In this document: positions 9,869-18,853 of the stretch, piece by piece | Numbering within the stretch: the stretch's first letter is position 1 | How the letters are laid out: the number at the start of each line of letters is the position of its first letter | Made by a program: the position numbers and the translations under genes | Source of the DNA: Mycobacterium sp. 1164966.3 | GTDB lineage: Bacteria > Actinomycetota > Actinomycetes > Mycobacteriales > Mycobacteriaceae | Length of the DNA stretch: 64,000 bases | NCBI RefSeq assembly: GCF_001665395.1 | Contig: NZ_LZSG01000044.1 | Coordinates: 398,709-462,708, forward strand | Reading direction: 5' to 3' | The notes under the pieces: model-generated | What the model was told of the DNA's origin: nothing | What the model saw: only the letters and a program-made list of their open reading frames with translations | The model's database searches: none

Positions 9869-9902
9869 CCCTGCGGGTAGACCTCCTTCCGCGGGCCCGG
9901 GT

Positions 9903-10709
9903 GTGAGCTGGCACCATCTACCCGTGACCGCCGACCTGCATGTGCATCGCTTCGGCCCGACCGGCCCGGTGCGAATGCTGGCTCTGCACGGGCTGACCGG
10001 CCACGGCGGGCGGTGGCAGCACCTCGCTGGCTACGTGCCCGAAATCGCCGTTGCCGCACCCGATCTACTCGGCCATGGGAAGTCGTCGTGGGCCGCGCCG
10101 TGGAGCATCGACGCGAACGTAGCCGCGCTGGCTGCCCTGCTCGACGACGTCGCCGAAACCCCGGTGCTGGTGGTTGGGCACTCGTTCGGCGGGGCTCTCG
10201 CCATGAACCTTGCCGCGGTCCGACCGGAGCAAGTGGCCGGGTTGCTGTTGCTTGACCCCGCCGTCGGCCTGGACGGGAAGTGGATGAGCGAGATCGCCGG
10301 AGCGATGTTCGCCTCTCCCGACTACACCGACCGCGCAGAGGCGCGCCAAGAGAAGGCGGGCGGGTCGTGGGCGGACGTGGATCCCGCGGTGCTCGATGCC
10401 GACCTCGACGAACACCTGATCGAGTTGCCGAACGGACGCTACAGCTGGCACATCAGCCTGCCGGCGATGATGTCCTACTGGAGTGAGTTGGCCCGCGACG
10501 TCGTGCTACCGCCGGCGGGAACGCCGACGATTCTGGTCCGGGCCAAGTGGACCTCGCCGCCGTATGTCGGCAACGAACTCGTCGCGAGCCTGCAGGAGCG
10601 GTTGGGCCCCGACTTCGAGTTGCTGGATTTCGAGTGCGACCACATGGTGCCGCACGCAAAGCCCGCAGAGATCGCCGCGCTGATCCGCAAGCAGTTGACA
10701 GCGGTGTGA
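9903..10709 (+). CDS. lipV: LipV-like alpha/beta hydrolase (lipase/esterase)
   Basis: A 268-residue alpha/beta hydrolase orthologous to Rv3203. The oxyanion-loop HG lies in ALHGLTGHGG, the nucleophile elbow is GHSFGG (Ser at about residue 94 from this start), and the late ECDHMVPHAKP supplies the His. Start choice is uncertain: GTG 9903 (VSWHH) is used, GTG 9924 (VTADLHV) also fits the beginning of the fold, and an ATG at 9843 would overlap the upstream gene. As I recall, the M. tuberculosis annotation starts further inside and lacks the oxyanion segment. The next gene begins two bases after the stop, so the two form an operon. Confidence 0.88.
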   Translation: MSWHHLPVTADLHVHRFGPTGPVRMLALHGLTGHGGRWQHLAGYVPEIAVAAPDLLGHGKSSWAAPWSIDANVAALAALLDDVAETPVLVVGHSFGGALAMNLAAVRPEQVAGLLLLDPAVGLDGKWMSEIAGAMFASPDYTDRAEARQEKAGGSWADVDPAVLDADLDEHLIELPNGRYSWHISLPAMMSYWSELARDVVLPPAGTPTILVRAKWTSPPYVGNELVASLQERLGPDFELLDFECDHMVPHAKPAEIAALIRKQLTAV

Positions 10710-10711
10710 CC

Positions 10712-11020
10712 ATGGCGCAGATAACCGACGAGCAGGTCGAGCGGGTGCGCTTCTTGGTCGCGGCGATTCCGCCCGGCCGAGTCGCCACCTACGGCGACAT
10801 CGCCGCTGTCGCAGGGCTTTCCAGTCCGCGGATCGTGGGCTGGATCATGCGGACCGACTCCTCGGACCTGCCCTGGCATCGGGTGATCACTGCTTCCGGC
10901 CGTCCGGCCAGGCATCTGACCACCCGGCAGCTGGAGCTGCTGCGCGCCGAGGGAGTACTCAGCATCGACGGCAGGGTCGCGCTCCGCGAAGTTCGCCACC
11001 AGTATCCACGCGGTATTTAG
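10712..11020 (+). CDS. alkyltransferase-like (ATL) DNA-lesion recognition protein
   Basis: A 102-residue protein orthologous to Rv3204, related to O6-alkylguanine-DNA alkyltransferase. In place of the reactive PCHR motif it has P54-W55-H56-R57-V58: tryptophan replaces the acceptor cysteine, which defines ATL proteins. The DNA-binding helix-turn-helix and arginine-finger region (SSPRIVGWIMR) is intact. Family knowledge: ATL proteins bind O6-alkylguanine, bend DNA and hand the lesion to nucleotide excision repair. It starts two bases after lipV. Its TAG stop overlaps the TAA of the convergent gene at 11017-11020. Confidence 0.93.
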   Translation: MAQITDEQVERVRFLVAAIPPGRVATYGDIAAVAGLSSPRIVGWIMRTDSSDLPWHRVITASGRPARHLTTRQLELLRAEGVLSIDGRVALREVRHQYPRGI

Positions 11021-11871
11021 AGCACCAGCCTGACCAGAGCCGCGGTGCGGGCCAAACCGGGAAAGGCCTCGGCGGTGGACCGTGGGTGCAACGCGTGTAC
11101 GGCCAGCCGAAACATCAACGCCCGCAACAACATCTGTGGCCACTCGGGCAATGCGTTCCAGCGTTCGATGAGTCCGTCGTCGGCTTCGCCCCAGGACAGC
11201 GCGTCGATCACGACGACGGCCGCGGCCCACGAAGCCGGTCGCCAGTATGGTGTGATGTCGGTGATCCCCGGCGCCGCGGTGCCGATGAAAAGCACTGTGC
11301 CGTATAGATCTCCGTGCACCAACTGGTTCGGGCTCTTAGTCGGCTTGCGCAGCCCGGCGAGCTGATTGATCATGTCGATCGATTGCTCTGCGTCGGCCGT
11401 GGCAGGCGCGGTACGCGCCCCCGGCGGCACCGACTGCAACGGCCGTTCTTCCCAGGCCGCGCGGTCCGCGGCGATGAAAACGTCCACCTCCCCCCACGGC
11501 GCCGTGGGTCCCTGAGTCAGGAATCGAGGACGTTCCAGCTTGCCCGTCGCCTCGTGCAGTCGCACCGCCGCCGAGACGACTTCATCGTGCCTGGGCTCCG
11601 GCTTGCCGGCGACGAATGTGTCGGCCCGCCAGCCCGAAACCACATACCGCCCGTCGGTCGAGCGGACCGGCCGGGCCAGCCGAACGCCGTCGACGAACAG
11701 CGTCTCGCGCACCCGGGCAGACCAGGCCGCGCGCGCGTTGTCGGCCACCAGCGACAGAACGACCTCGCCGCATCGCCACCCGTCTTCCCACCCGGCGCCC
11801 AACCGGATCGGCTTCACACCGCTCAAACCGAACGCCACCAGCACGTGTTCGGGCGGTGGCTCGACATTCAC
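11017..11871 (-). CDS. TIGR02569-type conserved actinobacterial protein with phosphotransferase-like fold
   Basis: A 284-residue protein orthologous to Rv3205c. The segment LVHGDLYGTVLF (around residues 193-204) resembles the HGDL catalytic loop of aminoglycoside/choline kinases, and GITDITPYWRP occupies the place of the metal-binding DxD. No Gly-rich nucleotide loop is clearly visible, so kinase activity is doubtful. Substrate and role are unknown. It is convergent with the ATL gene with overlapping stops, and moeZ lies 37 bases upstream on the same strand, suggesting cotranscription. Confidence 0.85.
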   Translation of the reverse strand: MNVEPPPEHVLVAFGLSGVKPIRLGAGWEDGWRCGEVVLSLVADNARAAWSARVRETLFVDGVRLARPVRSTDGRYVVSGWRADTFVAGKPEPRHDEVVSAAVRLHEATGKLERPRFLTQGPTAPWGEVDVFIAADRAAWEERPLQSVPPGARTAPATADAEQSIDMINQLAGLRKPTKSPNQLVHGDLYGTVLFIGTAAPGITDITPYWRPASWAAAVVVIDALSWGEADDGLIERWNALPEWPQMLLRALMFRLAVHALHPRSTAEAFPGLARTAALVRLVL

Positions 11872-11908
11872 ACGCGTCAGCCTAGTAGAGGGCGCCCCAC
11901 GGCCTGGC

Positions 11909-13105
11909 TCAGTACATCACCATGTCGGGCTGCATCTGTTTGGCCCAAGCGACGATCCCGCCCTGCAGATGGACCGCGTCGGAGAAACCGGCTTTCTTCA
12001 CCGCGGCCAGCGCCTCAGCGGAGCGCACTCCCGTCTTGCAGTAGAGCACCGGCATGCGGTCCTGAGGCAGCTTGGCCAGTCCCTCGCCCGAGCTGAGCGA
12101 CGACTTCGGGATCAGCTGCGCTCCTTCGATGTGCACGATGTCCCATTCGACGGGTTCACGGACGTCGATCAGGGCCAGTTTCTTGCCGGAGTCCAGCAAA
12201 TCCCGCAACTCCTGCGGTGTGATGGTGGAGCCGCTGACCGCCGCGCCGGCGTCCTCGGGGACCACGCCGCAGAAGTCGTCGTAATCGATCAGCTCGGTGA
12301 TTCTCGGCCTTGACTTCTCGGATGGATCCTTGCGGATCTTGATGGTGCGGTAGCTCATCTCCAGCGCGTCGTAAATCATCAACCGACCGAGCAGCGATTC
12401 GCCGATCCCGGTGATCAGCTTGATCGCCTCGGTACCCATCACCGACGCGACGGACGCGCAGATGATCCCCAGCACACCGCCTTCGGCGCAGGACGGCACC
12501 ATGCCGGGCGGCGGCGGCGCCGGATACAGGTCGCGGTAGTTGAGGCCGCGGCCGTCGGGCGCGTCCTCCCAGAAGACCGAGACCTGGCCCTCGAAGCGGT
12601 AGATGGACCCCCACACGTACGGCTTCTTCGCCAGCACCGCGGCGTCGTTGATCAGGTAGCGGGTGGCGAAGTTGTCGGTGCCGTCCATGATCAGGTCGTA
12701 TTGCCGGAACAGGTCCACGGCGTTGCGGTGGTCCAGCCTGAATTCGTGCAGTCGCACGTCGACCAGGGAGTTGATCGCCAGGATCGAGTCGCGCGCCGAC
12801 TGGGCCTTCGAGCGTCCGACGTCGGCTGTTCCGTGGATGATCTGGCGCTGCAAATTCGACTCGTCAACGACGTCGAAGTCGACGATGCCGATCGTGCCGA
12901 CACCGGCCGCGGCCAGGTAGAGCAAGGCCGGCGCGCCGAGTCCGCCGGCGCCGATCACCAGGACACGCGCGTTCTTGAGCCTCTTCTGCCCGTCCACGCC
13001 GAGGTCAGGGATGATCAGGTGACGGCTGTAGCGAGCCACCTCTTCGCGACTCAGCTGGGCGGCCGGCTCCACTAGTGGTGGCAGTGATGTCTGGGATGTC
13101 GACAC
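11909..13105 (-). CDS. moeZ: MoeZ/MoeB1: adenylyltransferase fused to rhodanese sulfurtransferase
   Basis: A 398-residue E1-like enzyme orthologous to Rv3206c (moeB1). The N-terminal ThiF/MoeB domain has the nucleotide loop IGAGGLG (51-57) and a conserved NLQRQ segment. The C-terminal rhodanese domain has the persulfide loop YCKTGVRS with catalytic Cys at about 356. Such proteins adenylate and thiocarboxylate ubiquitin-like sulfur carriers (CysO, MoaD family) for cysteine and molybdenum-cofactor synthesis. The start is GTG at 13105, with GAGGAG eight bases upstream on the minus strand. The gene is single and full length. Confidence 0.95.
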   Translation of the reverse strand: MSTSQTSLPPLVEPAAQLSREEVARYSRHLIIPDLGVDGQKRLKNARVLVIGAGGLGAPALLYLAAAGVGTIGIVDFDVVDESNLQRQIIHGTADVGRSKAQSARDSILAINSLVDVRLHEFRLDHRNAVDLFRQYDLIMDGTDNFATRYLINDAAVLAKKPYVWGSIYRFEGQVSVFWEDAPDGRGLNYRDLYPAPPPPGMVPSCAEGGVLGIICASVASVMGTEAIKLITGIGESLLGRLMIYDALEMSYRTIKIRKDPSEKSRPRITELIDYDDFCGVVPEDAGAAVSGSTITPQELRDLLDSGKKLALIDVREPVEWDIVHIEGAQLIPKSSLSSGEGLAKLPQDRMPVLYCKTGVRSAEALAAVKKAGFSDAVHLQGGIVAWAKQMQPDMVMY

Positions 13106-13258
13106 CGAAACATCTCCTCGGTTTGCAATTCAACTTCCATCACAGCAGCTGCCCTGCTCAACGGCAAACGTGTTGGGTTGCTCCCGGCGCACCCACCGTC
13201 ACGCTGTCGCAGCGCTTGACGCCGACGGCCACGCGGGCGTGACACTCGTGGAGGCCGG

Positions 13259-14284
13259 TCAGGCGATCGGGTACGGCCAGGGATTGAACCGGCAGGTTTT
13301 GCCGTCCGGCTTGACGAATTCGGGGTCGAACTTGGCTCCGTCATCATCGGACGTGGAGAACGTCTGCTGCATCATCACCGGGGCCAGACCGCCCTGCTTG
13401 TCGCACGGCTCGTGGCGCACGTAACCGATGGCGTGGCCGACCTCGTGGTTGATCACATACTGCCGATACGAGCCGATATCCCCTTCGAAGGGAACCGCTC
13501 CGCGCACCCAGCGCGCCTCATTGATGAACACCCGCGCCTGGCGGTCAGCTCCGTAGACCGGGTTGTAGCACGACGTCTCCAACCGGAATTCGTAGCCGCA
13601 CCCCTCACGCACCGTTACCGGAGACGCCAAGGAAATCCGAAAATCGGGTTTGCCGTTATCGATCCGGACGAACGCGAACTGCGGGTTGTGCGTCCAGCCC
13701 TTCGGGTTTGCCAGCGTCTGGTCGACCATTTGGGCAAAGGCGTTGTCCCCGCCGTACATCGTCGGGTCCAGGCCGTTCTCGATCTCGACGGTGTATTTGA
13801 AAACTTTCGCGGTGCCCTGACCGACCTGCGGCGACGTGCCCGGAACGACATGCCAGGCCTTTTCGCCGGCTTCGGTGAACGGACCACCGTCCGGCAGCGT
13901 CCCGGCCGGCAGGTTGTCGTCGAAGGCGGCCAAGCCGCGAGGCGGTGCGTCCAGAATCGCGGTACCCACCGAACCGATGGCCGGCGGTCCCTGCAGTGAC
14001 TCGCTGGCCGCCGGCTTGGGCGCGCTGGTCCCGGTCACCGTCTGGTACACCACCAGTACGGTCAGCGCCGCCAGCACCGGCAGCGCGTACGCGCGCCAGC
14101 CGTAGGTCGACACGAACCGCCCCAGCCAGGTTTGTTTGCGCCATTGACGACGCGGTCGGTCGCGTTCTGCTCGAGCGCGTCCGGCCTCGGCGAGCGGGTC
14201 GCGCTGCGCCCGCAGCGGTTCTCGCCATTCGTCACGCAGCACCGGTGCCCGACCGGTGCTGCGCACTGGCCGCGGTGAAGTCAT
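13259..14284 (-). CDS. membrane-anchored zincin-like protein (DUF3152)
   Basis: A 341-residue protein orthologous to Rv3207c. A long basic cytoplasmic N-terminus (1-57) precedes one membrane segment (about 66-82), then an extracytoplasmic domain. The domain carries HEVGHAIGYVRH at 280-291, i.e. HExxH with Gly and a third His, as in zinc metalloproteases. Four cysteines in the domain (CGYEF...SCYN, HEPC, KTC) could form disulfides. It is annotated in this family as a probable secreted metalloprotease; no substrate is known to me. It is divergent from the TetR gene that follows. Confidence 0.9.
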   Translation of the reverse strand: MTSPRPVRSTGRAPVLRDEWREPLRAQRDPLAEAGRARAERDRPRRQWRKQTWLGRFVSTYGWRAYALPVLAALTVLVVYQTVTGTSAPKPAASESLQGPPAIGSVGTAILDAPPRGLAAFDDNLPAGTLPDGGPFTEAGEKAWHVVPGTSPQVGQGTAKVFKYTVEIENGLDPTMYGGDNAFAQMVDQTLANPKGWTHNPQFAFVRIDNGKPDFRISLASPVTVREGCGYEFRLETSCYNPVYGADRQARVFINEARWVRGAVPFEGDIGSYRQYVINHEVGHAIGYVRHEPCDKQGGLAPVMMQQTFSTSDDDGAKFDPEFVKPDGKTCRFNPWPYPIA

Positions 14285-14487
14285 TTCCCCAGGATGGCAT
14301 AGCCGGCGCCGACTGCGACTGCTGGCGCGCCCGAGCGCACCTCAACACTCCCGCCTGCCAGCACCAACATCGGCGATGCCGGTCGATGGGCCGTCCTGAG
14401 GCGGTCATGGGTAGTAATGTCTTTCCGACGAGCCAGGAGGTTGGGCCCGCCCGCGCTTGGGTGGCCAACGAATCAGATGAGGACCCG

Positions 14488-15174
14488 ATGAGCGATCTCG
14501 CCAAGACAGCGCAACACCGTGCCGTCAAGGCGGCCGACCGGGCGCGGTCCGCAGACAGCATGACCGCGTCCACCCGGCGCGGCAACCGGCTGCCCCGCGA
14601 CGAGCGTCGCGGGCAGCTGCTCGTCGTCGCCAGCGACGTCTTCGTCGACCACGGTTTCCACGCGACCGGTATGGACGAGATCGCAGACCGGGCAGGGGTC
14701 AGCAAACCCGTTCTGTATCAACACTTTTCAAGCAAGCTCGAGCTGTATCTGGCGGTGCTCCACCGGCACGTGGAGAACCTGGTCTCCGGCGTGCAGCAGG
14801 CGCTGCGCACTACCACCGACAACCGGCAGCGGCTTCATGCGGCGGTCCAGGCATTCTTCGACTTCATCGAGCACGACAGTCAGGGTTACCGGCTGATCTT
14901 CGAAAACGACTACGTCACCGAGCCCGAGGTGGCCGCGCAGGTGCGGGCGGCCACCGAATCGTGCATCGACGCGGTGTTCGCCCTGATCGCCGAAGATTCC
15001 GGATTGGAGCCCCATCGCGCCCGGATGATCGCGGTGGGCTTGGTCGGCATGAGCGTCGACGCCGCTCGGTATTGGCTGGACGCAGACCGCCCGATTTCCA
15101 AGTCGGACGCCGTCGAGGGCACTGTGCAGTTCGCCTGGGGCGGACTGTCGCACGTGCCGCTTACCCGCTCTTAG
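14488..15174 (+). CDS. TetR-family transcriptional regulator (Rv3208 orthologue)
   Basis: A 228-residue TetR regulator. After a basic tail of about 40 residues the HTH domain reads RRGQLLVVASDVFVDHGFHATGMDEIADRAGVSKPVLYQHFSSK, quoted here in pieces: helix 1 RRGQLLVVAS, recognition part GVSKPVLYQHF. The ligand domain is nearly identical to what I recall of Rv3208. The ATG at 14488 follows GAGGAC five bases upstream and matches the M. tuberculosis start; the open frame continues upstream but without conservation. The TAG stop overlaps the TAA of the convergent TB9.4 gene at 15171-15174. Regulon and ligand are unknown. Confidence 0.93.
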   Translation: MSDLAKTAQHRAVKAADRARSADSMTASTRRGNRLPRDERRGQLLVVASDVFVDHGFHATGMDEIADRAGVSKPVLYQHFSSKLELYLAVLHRHVENLVSGVQQALRTTTDNRQRLHAAVQAFFDFIEHDSQGYRLIFENDYVTEPEVAAQVRAATESCIDAVFALIAEDSGLEPHRARMIAVGLVGMSVDAARYWLDADRPISKSDAVEGTVQFAWGGLSHVPLTRS

Positions 15175-15422
15175 TGCCCTTTCTGAGCGGAATCGAGCCC
15201 GATTCCGAAGCCGACCCGCCGGGCGTCGGCGACGCCGATTTCGACATAGGCGATTTTGGCGGTATGGATCAGGAAACGGCGCCCCTTCTCGTCGCTCAGG
15301 CTCAACAGACCCGAGCCCTCCCGCAACGCGGCATTGACGAGTTCTTCGACTTCGTCAGGCGTTTGCGCACTGGAAAAGACCAGCTCGCGCGGACTGTCTG
15401 TGATACCGACCTTGACCTCCAC
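15171..15422 (-). CDS. TB9.4-like small protein (DUF3107)
   Basis: An 83-residue protein orthologous to Rv3208A (TB9.4), a DUF3107 protein. It has an N-terminal VEVKVGITDSPREL segment and a compact alpha/beta body ending in IAYVEIGVADARRVGFGIG. No catalytic motif is visible. The start is GTG at 15422 with AAGGGG about six bases upstream; the frame stays open upstream but without family similarity. Its stop overlaps that of the convergent TetR gene. In other actinobacteria this gene accompanies the same TetR regulator; the function is not established. Confidence 0.9.
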   Translation of the reverse strand: MEVKVGITDSPRELVFSSAQTPDEVEELVNAALREGSGLLSLSDEKGRRFLIHTAKIAYVEIGVADARRVGFGIGLDSAQKGH

Positions 15423-15729
15423 GCTCGCCCCTTCCAGCTGTTCCCTCGCAATACGTGTCAGCAGCAGGCTAGTTGACGGCGTTCGCAGATATCGCCCCCC
15501 GGCCCCCACCTGCCAGTTCGCGGTCAGCGAAACGAAGCTCGCGAGCGGATAACGATTCGCTTGCAACCCGTCACAACCCGCCCCGAGGCCGCCACCCTGC
15601 CGCTTTCACATCTATAACATCGGCACCATCAGTGCCACCCTGCCCCATCTCGACGACGAGGTAGAGGACTACCCGGACGACGAGTACGACGAGACCGGAG
15701 CCGACTACGACGGCTACGGCGAATCACTC

Positions 15730-16335
15730 TTGCCGGGCGGCCCTCGATGGGGCCCCATCGCGGCGGTCGCCGGTGCGGTTGTGGCGATCGGCGCCGTCGC
15801 GACTGCGGTCATCATCAACAGCGGCGACAGCGCGTCGACCAAAGCCACCATCGGGCCGCCGGCCACTCGGACACCGGTGATTTCCACCACACCGCGGGCG
15901 ACCGCTCCGCCCAGCGAAACACCAATACCGTCTTTGCGACCGTCGCTACCGCCCGAAACGGTCACCACAGTGCCACCGTCGGGCAGACTGCCCGGCACGA
16001 CGCTGCCGCGGACCCCGACCGCCGCGCCGGCGCCCACCGCAATACCGCCGTCGGCCACGGTGAACCCGCGCACGGTGGTCTACACCGTCACCGGTACCAA
16101 GCAGGTCTTCGACCTGGTGAACATCGTCTATACCGATGCGCACGGCTATCCGCGCACCGAGCTCAACGTGGCGCTGCCGTGGACGAAGATCGTGGTACTG
16201 AACCCCGGCGTGCAGACCAAGTCGGTCATCGCGACGAGCATCTATAGCCAGCTCAACTGCGCTGTGGTCAACGCCGCGGGTCAAACGGTGGTCGCATCGG
16301 CCAAAAATGGGAACCTGGCGACCTGCACCCGTTAA
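15730..16335 (+). CDS. MmpS-like Thr/Pro-rich single-pass protein (Rv3209 orthologue)
   Basis: The minimal frame from TTG 15730 gives 201 residues: one membrane helix (about 9-30), a Thr/Pro-rich linker (about 40-105), then an MmpS-like domain (VVYTVTGTKQVFDLVNI..., NVALPW, SQLNCAVV). The coding frame clearly extends upstream through an acidic stretch (LDDEVEDYPDDEYDETGADY) to a TAA at 15550-15552, but contains no ATG, GTG or TTG before 15730. The true start is therefore unresolved: a non-standard start, or a sequence error upstream. By family, MmpS proteins assist MmpL lipid exporters, but no MmpL is nearby. Confidence 0.75.
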   Translation: MPGGPRWGPIAAVAGAVVAIGAVATAVIINSGDSASTKATIGPPATRTPVISTTPRATAPPSETPIPSLRPSLPPETVTTVPPSGRLPGTTLPRTPTAAPAPTAIPPSATVNPRTVVYTVTGTKQVFDLVNIVYTDAHGYPRTELNVALPWTKIVVLNPGVQTKSVIATSIYSQLNCAVVNAAGQTVVASAKNGNLATCTR

Positions 16336-17027
16336 CTCAAGCCGAGATCGCGCATCCGTTGGTCGTGCGTCTCCTGTAGGCGGTCGAAGAACGCGCCGAG
16401 CTGACTGAGGCCCTGGGTCCCGGATACCACCAGGTCGACCAGCTCGTCGTGGTCAGCCAGCAGGTACTGGGCCTGGGTGATCGTCTCGCCGAACAACCGG
16501 CGAGACCACAGTGCTAGCCGGCTGCGCTGTTTACTACTTGCGGTAACCGCCTTACGCACCTCGGCGACGACGAACTGCGAGTGTGCGGTCTCCGCGAGGG
16601 CAGCGCGCACGACGTCGGCAACCTCCTCAGGCAAGGCGCCGGCGATCTCGAGGTACAAAGTGGACGCCAGGGCATCGGCGACATACGTCTTCACCAGGGC
16701 TTCCAGCCACGTGCTCGGCGTGGTCAGCCGGTGGTAGTTATCCAGCGCGGAGACATATTTCGCCATGGCCGAAACCACGTCGACGCCACGACTTTCCAGG
16801 GCGTCGCGCAGCAGCTCATAGTGGCCCATCTCGGCGGCGGCGATGCTGGCCATCGAGATCCGGCCGCGTAGGTCCGGCGCCATCCGCGCCTCCTCGGTCA
16901 GCCGATAAAACGCAGCCACCTCGGCATATGCCAGCAGCGCAAAGAATTCGTTGACGGCCGGATGATCCGCCGGGATCCGTGGTGTCGCTGAATCTGCCAG
17001 CTGGTCCGCGGAAGAGGGCGAGGTCAT
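16332..17027 (-). CDS. ferritin-like-fold protein (Rv3210c orthologue)
   Basis: A 231-residue, nearly all-helical protein. It carries a di-iron-like set: E36, E66-x-x-H69 (EMGH) and E146-x-x-H149 (ETAH), as in ferritin-like and MiaE-type proteins. A fourth ligand may be Glu in LYLEIAG (about 127). Whether it binds iron and what it oxidises or stores are unknown. The TAA stop overlaps the stop of the convergent MmpS-like gene. The ATG at 17027 is the natural start, preceded by the divergent rhlE promoter region. Confidence 0.85.
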   Translation of the reverse strand: MTSPSSADQLADSATPRIPADHPAVNEFFALLAYAEVAAFYRLTEEARMAPDLRGRISMASIAAAEMGHYELLRDALESRGVDVVSAMAKYVSALDNYHRLTTPSTWLEALVKTYVADALASTLYLEIAGALPEEVADVVRAALAETAHSQFVVAEVRKAVTASSKQRSRLALWSRRLFGETITQAQYLLADHDELVDLVVSGTQGLSQLGAFFDRLQETHDQRMRDLGLS

Positions 17028-17083
17028 GGCAACACTCTAGTCGGCAAGCTTGAGCGCAAATGGGTGCCCGCTGAGCCACCAGC

Positions 17084-17301
17084 TATGATGCTCATAGGTA
17101 ATGGCTGTATCTGTGTGCCTTTTTGGTACTGCCGTCACCGGCGAAATGTGCGCGCACAGCTGCCGCGTTCGGATCGGGCTCCCCTGGACCGAACATCGGC
17201 CGGCGACCCGGAATTTCGGAGTCGAAACTCAGTGCGCGCGTGACCGCGAGAGAGAAACCGACAACCCGAAATACCGTCACCGGAAGGCTTATTCACCCCG
17301 T
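17084..17301 (+). promoter_or_regulatory. candidate promoter and long 5' leader of rhlE
   Basis: TATGAT at 17084-17089 fits the mycobacterial SigA -10 consensus TANNNT and would give a leader of about 200 bases before the rhlE ATG. No good -35 is present at normal spacing. The leader has an in-frame open stretch from ATG 17101, but its sequence is unlike RhlE, so it is read here as untranslated. GGAAGG lies about 14 bases before the ATG. Long leaders on RNA-helicase genes are often cold- or autoregulated; that is inference here. Confidence 0.35.
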
Positions 17302-18840
17302 ATGACCGCGCTCAAGAGCACAACTGAACCCACATTTGCCAAACTCGGAGTCCGCGACGAAATCGCCCGCGCATTATCGGAAAAGGGCATTGACCATCCC
17401 TTTGCTATCCAAGAATTGACGTTGCCGCTGGCGCTGGCCGGCGAGGACGTCATCGGCCAGGCCCGCACCGGCATGGGCAAGACCTTCGCCTTCGGCGTGC
17501 CGCTGCTACAGCGGATCACGGCCGGTGACGCCGCACGGCCGCTCAGCGGCGCTCCGCGCGCCCTCGTGGTGGTGCCCACCCGCGAGCTGTGCCTGCAGGT
17601 GACCGGCGACTTGGCCACCGCGGCCAAATACCTGACCGCCGGCGACAGCGCGCCCAGACCCCTGTCGGTGGTGTCCATCTACGGCGGACGTGCCTACGAA
17701 CCGCAGATCGAGGCGTTGCAGAGCGGCGCCGACGTCGTGGTCGGCACACCGGGCCGGCTGCTCGACCTCTGCCAGCAGGGTCACCTGCAGCTGGGCGGGC
17801 TGTCGATGCTGGTACTCGACGAGGCCGACGAGATGCTCGACCTGGGTTTTCTGCCCGACATCGAGCGCATCCTGCGTCAGATCCCCGCCGACCGCCAGTC
17901 GATGCTGTTCTCGGCGACCATGCCGGACCCGATCATCACGCTGGCCCGCACCTTCATGGACCAGCCCACCCACATCCGGGCGGAGTCGCCGCACTCGCTG
18001 GCCGTGCATGACACCACCGAGCAGTTCGTCTACCGCGCCCACGCGCTGGACAAGGTGGAGCTGGTCAGCCGAATCCTGCAGGCCCGTGACCGCGGCGCCA
18101 CCATGGTCTTCACCCGCACCAAGCGCACCGCCCAGAAGGTTGCCGACGAGCTGGCCGAACGCGGCTTCGCCGTCGGTGCCGTGCACGGTGATCTCGGGCA
18201 GATAGCGCGCGAGAAGGCTCTCAAGGCGTTTCGCGCCGGCGACATCGACGTGCTGGTGGCCACCGACGTGGCCGCGCGCGGCATCGACATCGACGACATC
18301 ACCCACGTCATCAACTACCAGTGCCCCGAGGACGACAAGATGTACGTCCACCGCATCGGGCGCACCGGCCGGGCTGGACGCACCGGCATCGCGGTCACCC
18401 TGGTGGATTGGGACGAGCTGGAACGCTGGGCGATGATCGACAAGGCGCTGGGCCTGGGGTCCCCGGACCCGGCGGAGACCTACTCGAGTTCGCCACATCT
18501 CTACGCCGAACTGGCCATCCCGGCCGACGCCGGCGGCAAGGTCGGAGCGGCGCGCAAGTCGCCGGTCAAACGGCGCAACACCGGCGCCGAGAAGGCAGGC
18601 ACCAGCCCGAAGCCACGCACCCGCAGCGGCGGCGCGCGGCGCCGTCGTACCCGCGGCGGCCAACCCGTCACCGGCCACCCCGCCGGTGCGAATGGCGCCA
18701 ACGTCGAGGCCCCTGCGGAGTCGCCGTCCGCGCCCGCGTCGGGTGACCCGGGAACAGCCCGTCGCCGTCGTCGCCGCCGGCGCGGTGGCGGTGGGGACGC
18801 CCAGGACCGTGGAGCGAAGCTCGCCGCGCAGACGAACTGA
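17302..18840 (+). CDS. rhlE: DEAD-box ATP-dependent RNA helicase RhlE
   Basis: A 512-residue helicase orthologous to Rv3211. The Q motif FAIQELTLP, motif I ARTGMGKT (54-61), motif II DEAD at 173-176, motif III SAT at 204-206 and motif VI HRIGRTGRAGRTG are all intact. The C-terminal tail is Arg/Lys/Gly-rich with runs of arginine, typical of RNA binding and often sorted to ribonucleoprotein complexes. It unwinds structured RNA in ribosome assembly or decay. The start ATG at 17302 matches the conserved MTALK beginning. The next gene starts 13 bases after the stop. Confidence 0.95.
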   Translation: MTALKSTTEPTFAKLGVRDEIARALSEKGIDHPFAIQELTLPLALAGEDVIGQARTGMGKTFAFGVPLLQRITAGDAARPLSGAPRALVVVPTRELCLQVTGDLATAAKYLTAGDSAPRPLSVVSIYGGRAYEPQIEALQSGADVVVGTPGRLLDLCQQGHLQLGGLSMLVLDEADEMLDLGFLPDIERILRQIPADRQSMLFSATMPDPIITLARTFMDQPTHIRAESPHSLAVHDTTEQFVYRAHALDKVELVSRILQARDRGATMVFTRTKRTAQKVADELAERGFAVGAVHGDLGQIAREKALKAFRAGDIDVLVATDVAARGIDIDDITHVINYQCPEDDKMYVHRIGRTGRAGRTGIAVTLVDWDELERWAMIDKALGLGSPDPAETYSSSPHLYAELAIPADAGGKVGAARKSPVKRRNTGAEKAGTSPKPRTRSGGARRRRTRGGQPVTGHPAGANGANVEAPAESPSAPASGDPGTARRRRRRRRGGGGDAQDRGAKLAAQTN

Positions 18841-18853
18841 CCAACGGTTCCTC

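Noticed and set aside
17101..17301. N-terminal extension of RhlE from ATG 17101
   Set aside because: The 67 extra residues are unlike any RhlE, and the conserved protein starts MTALK at 17302; treated as leader.
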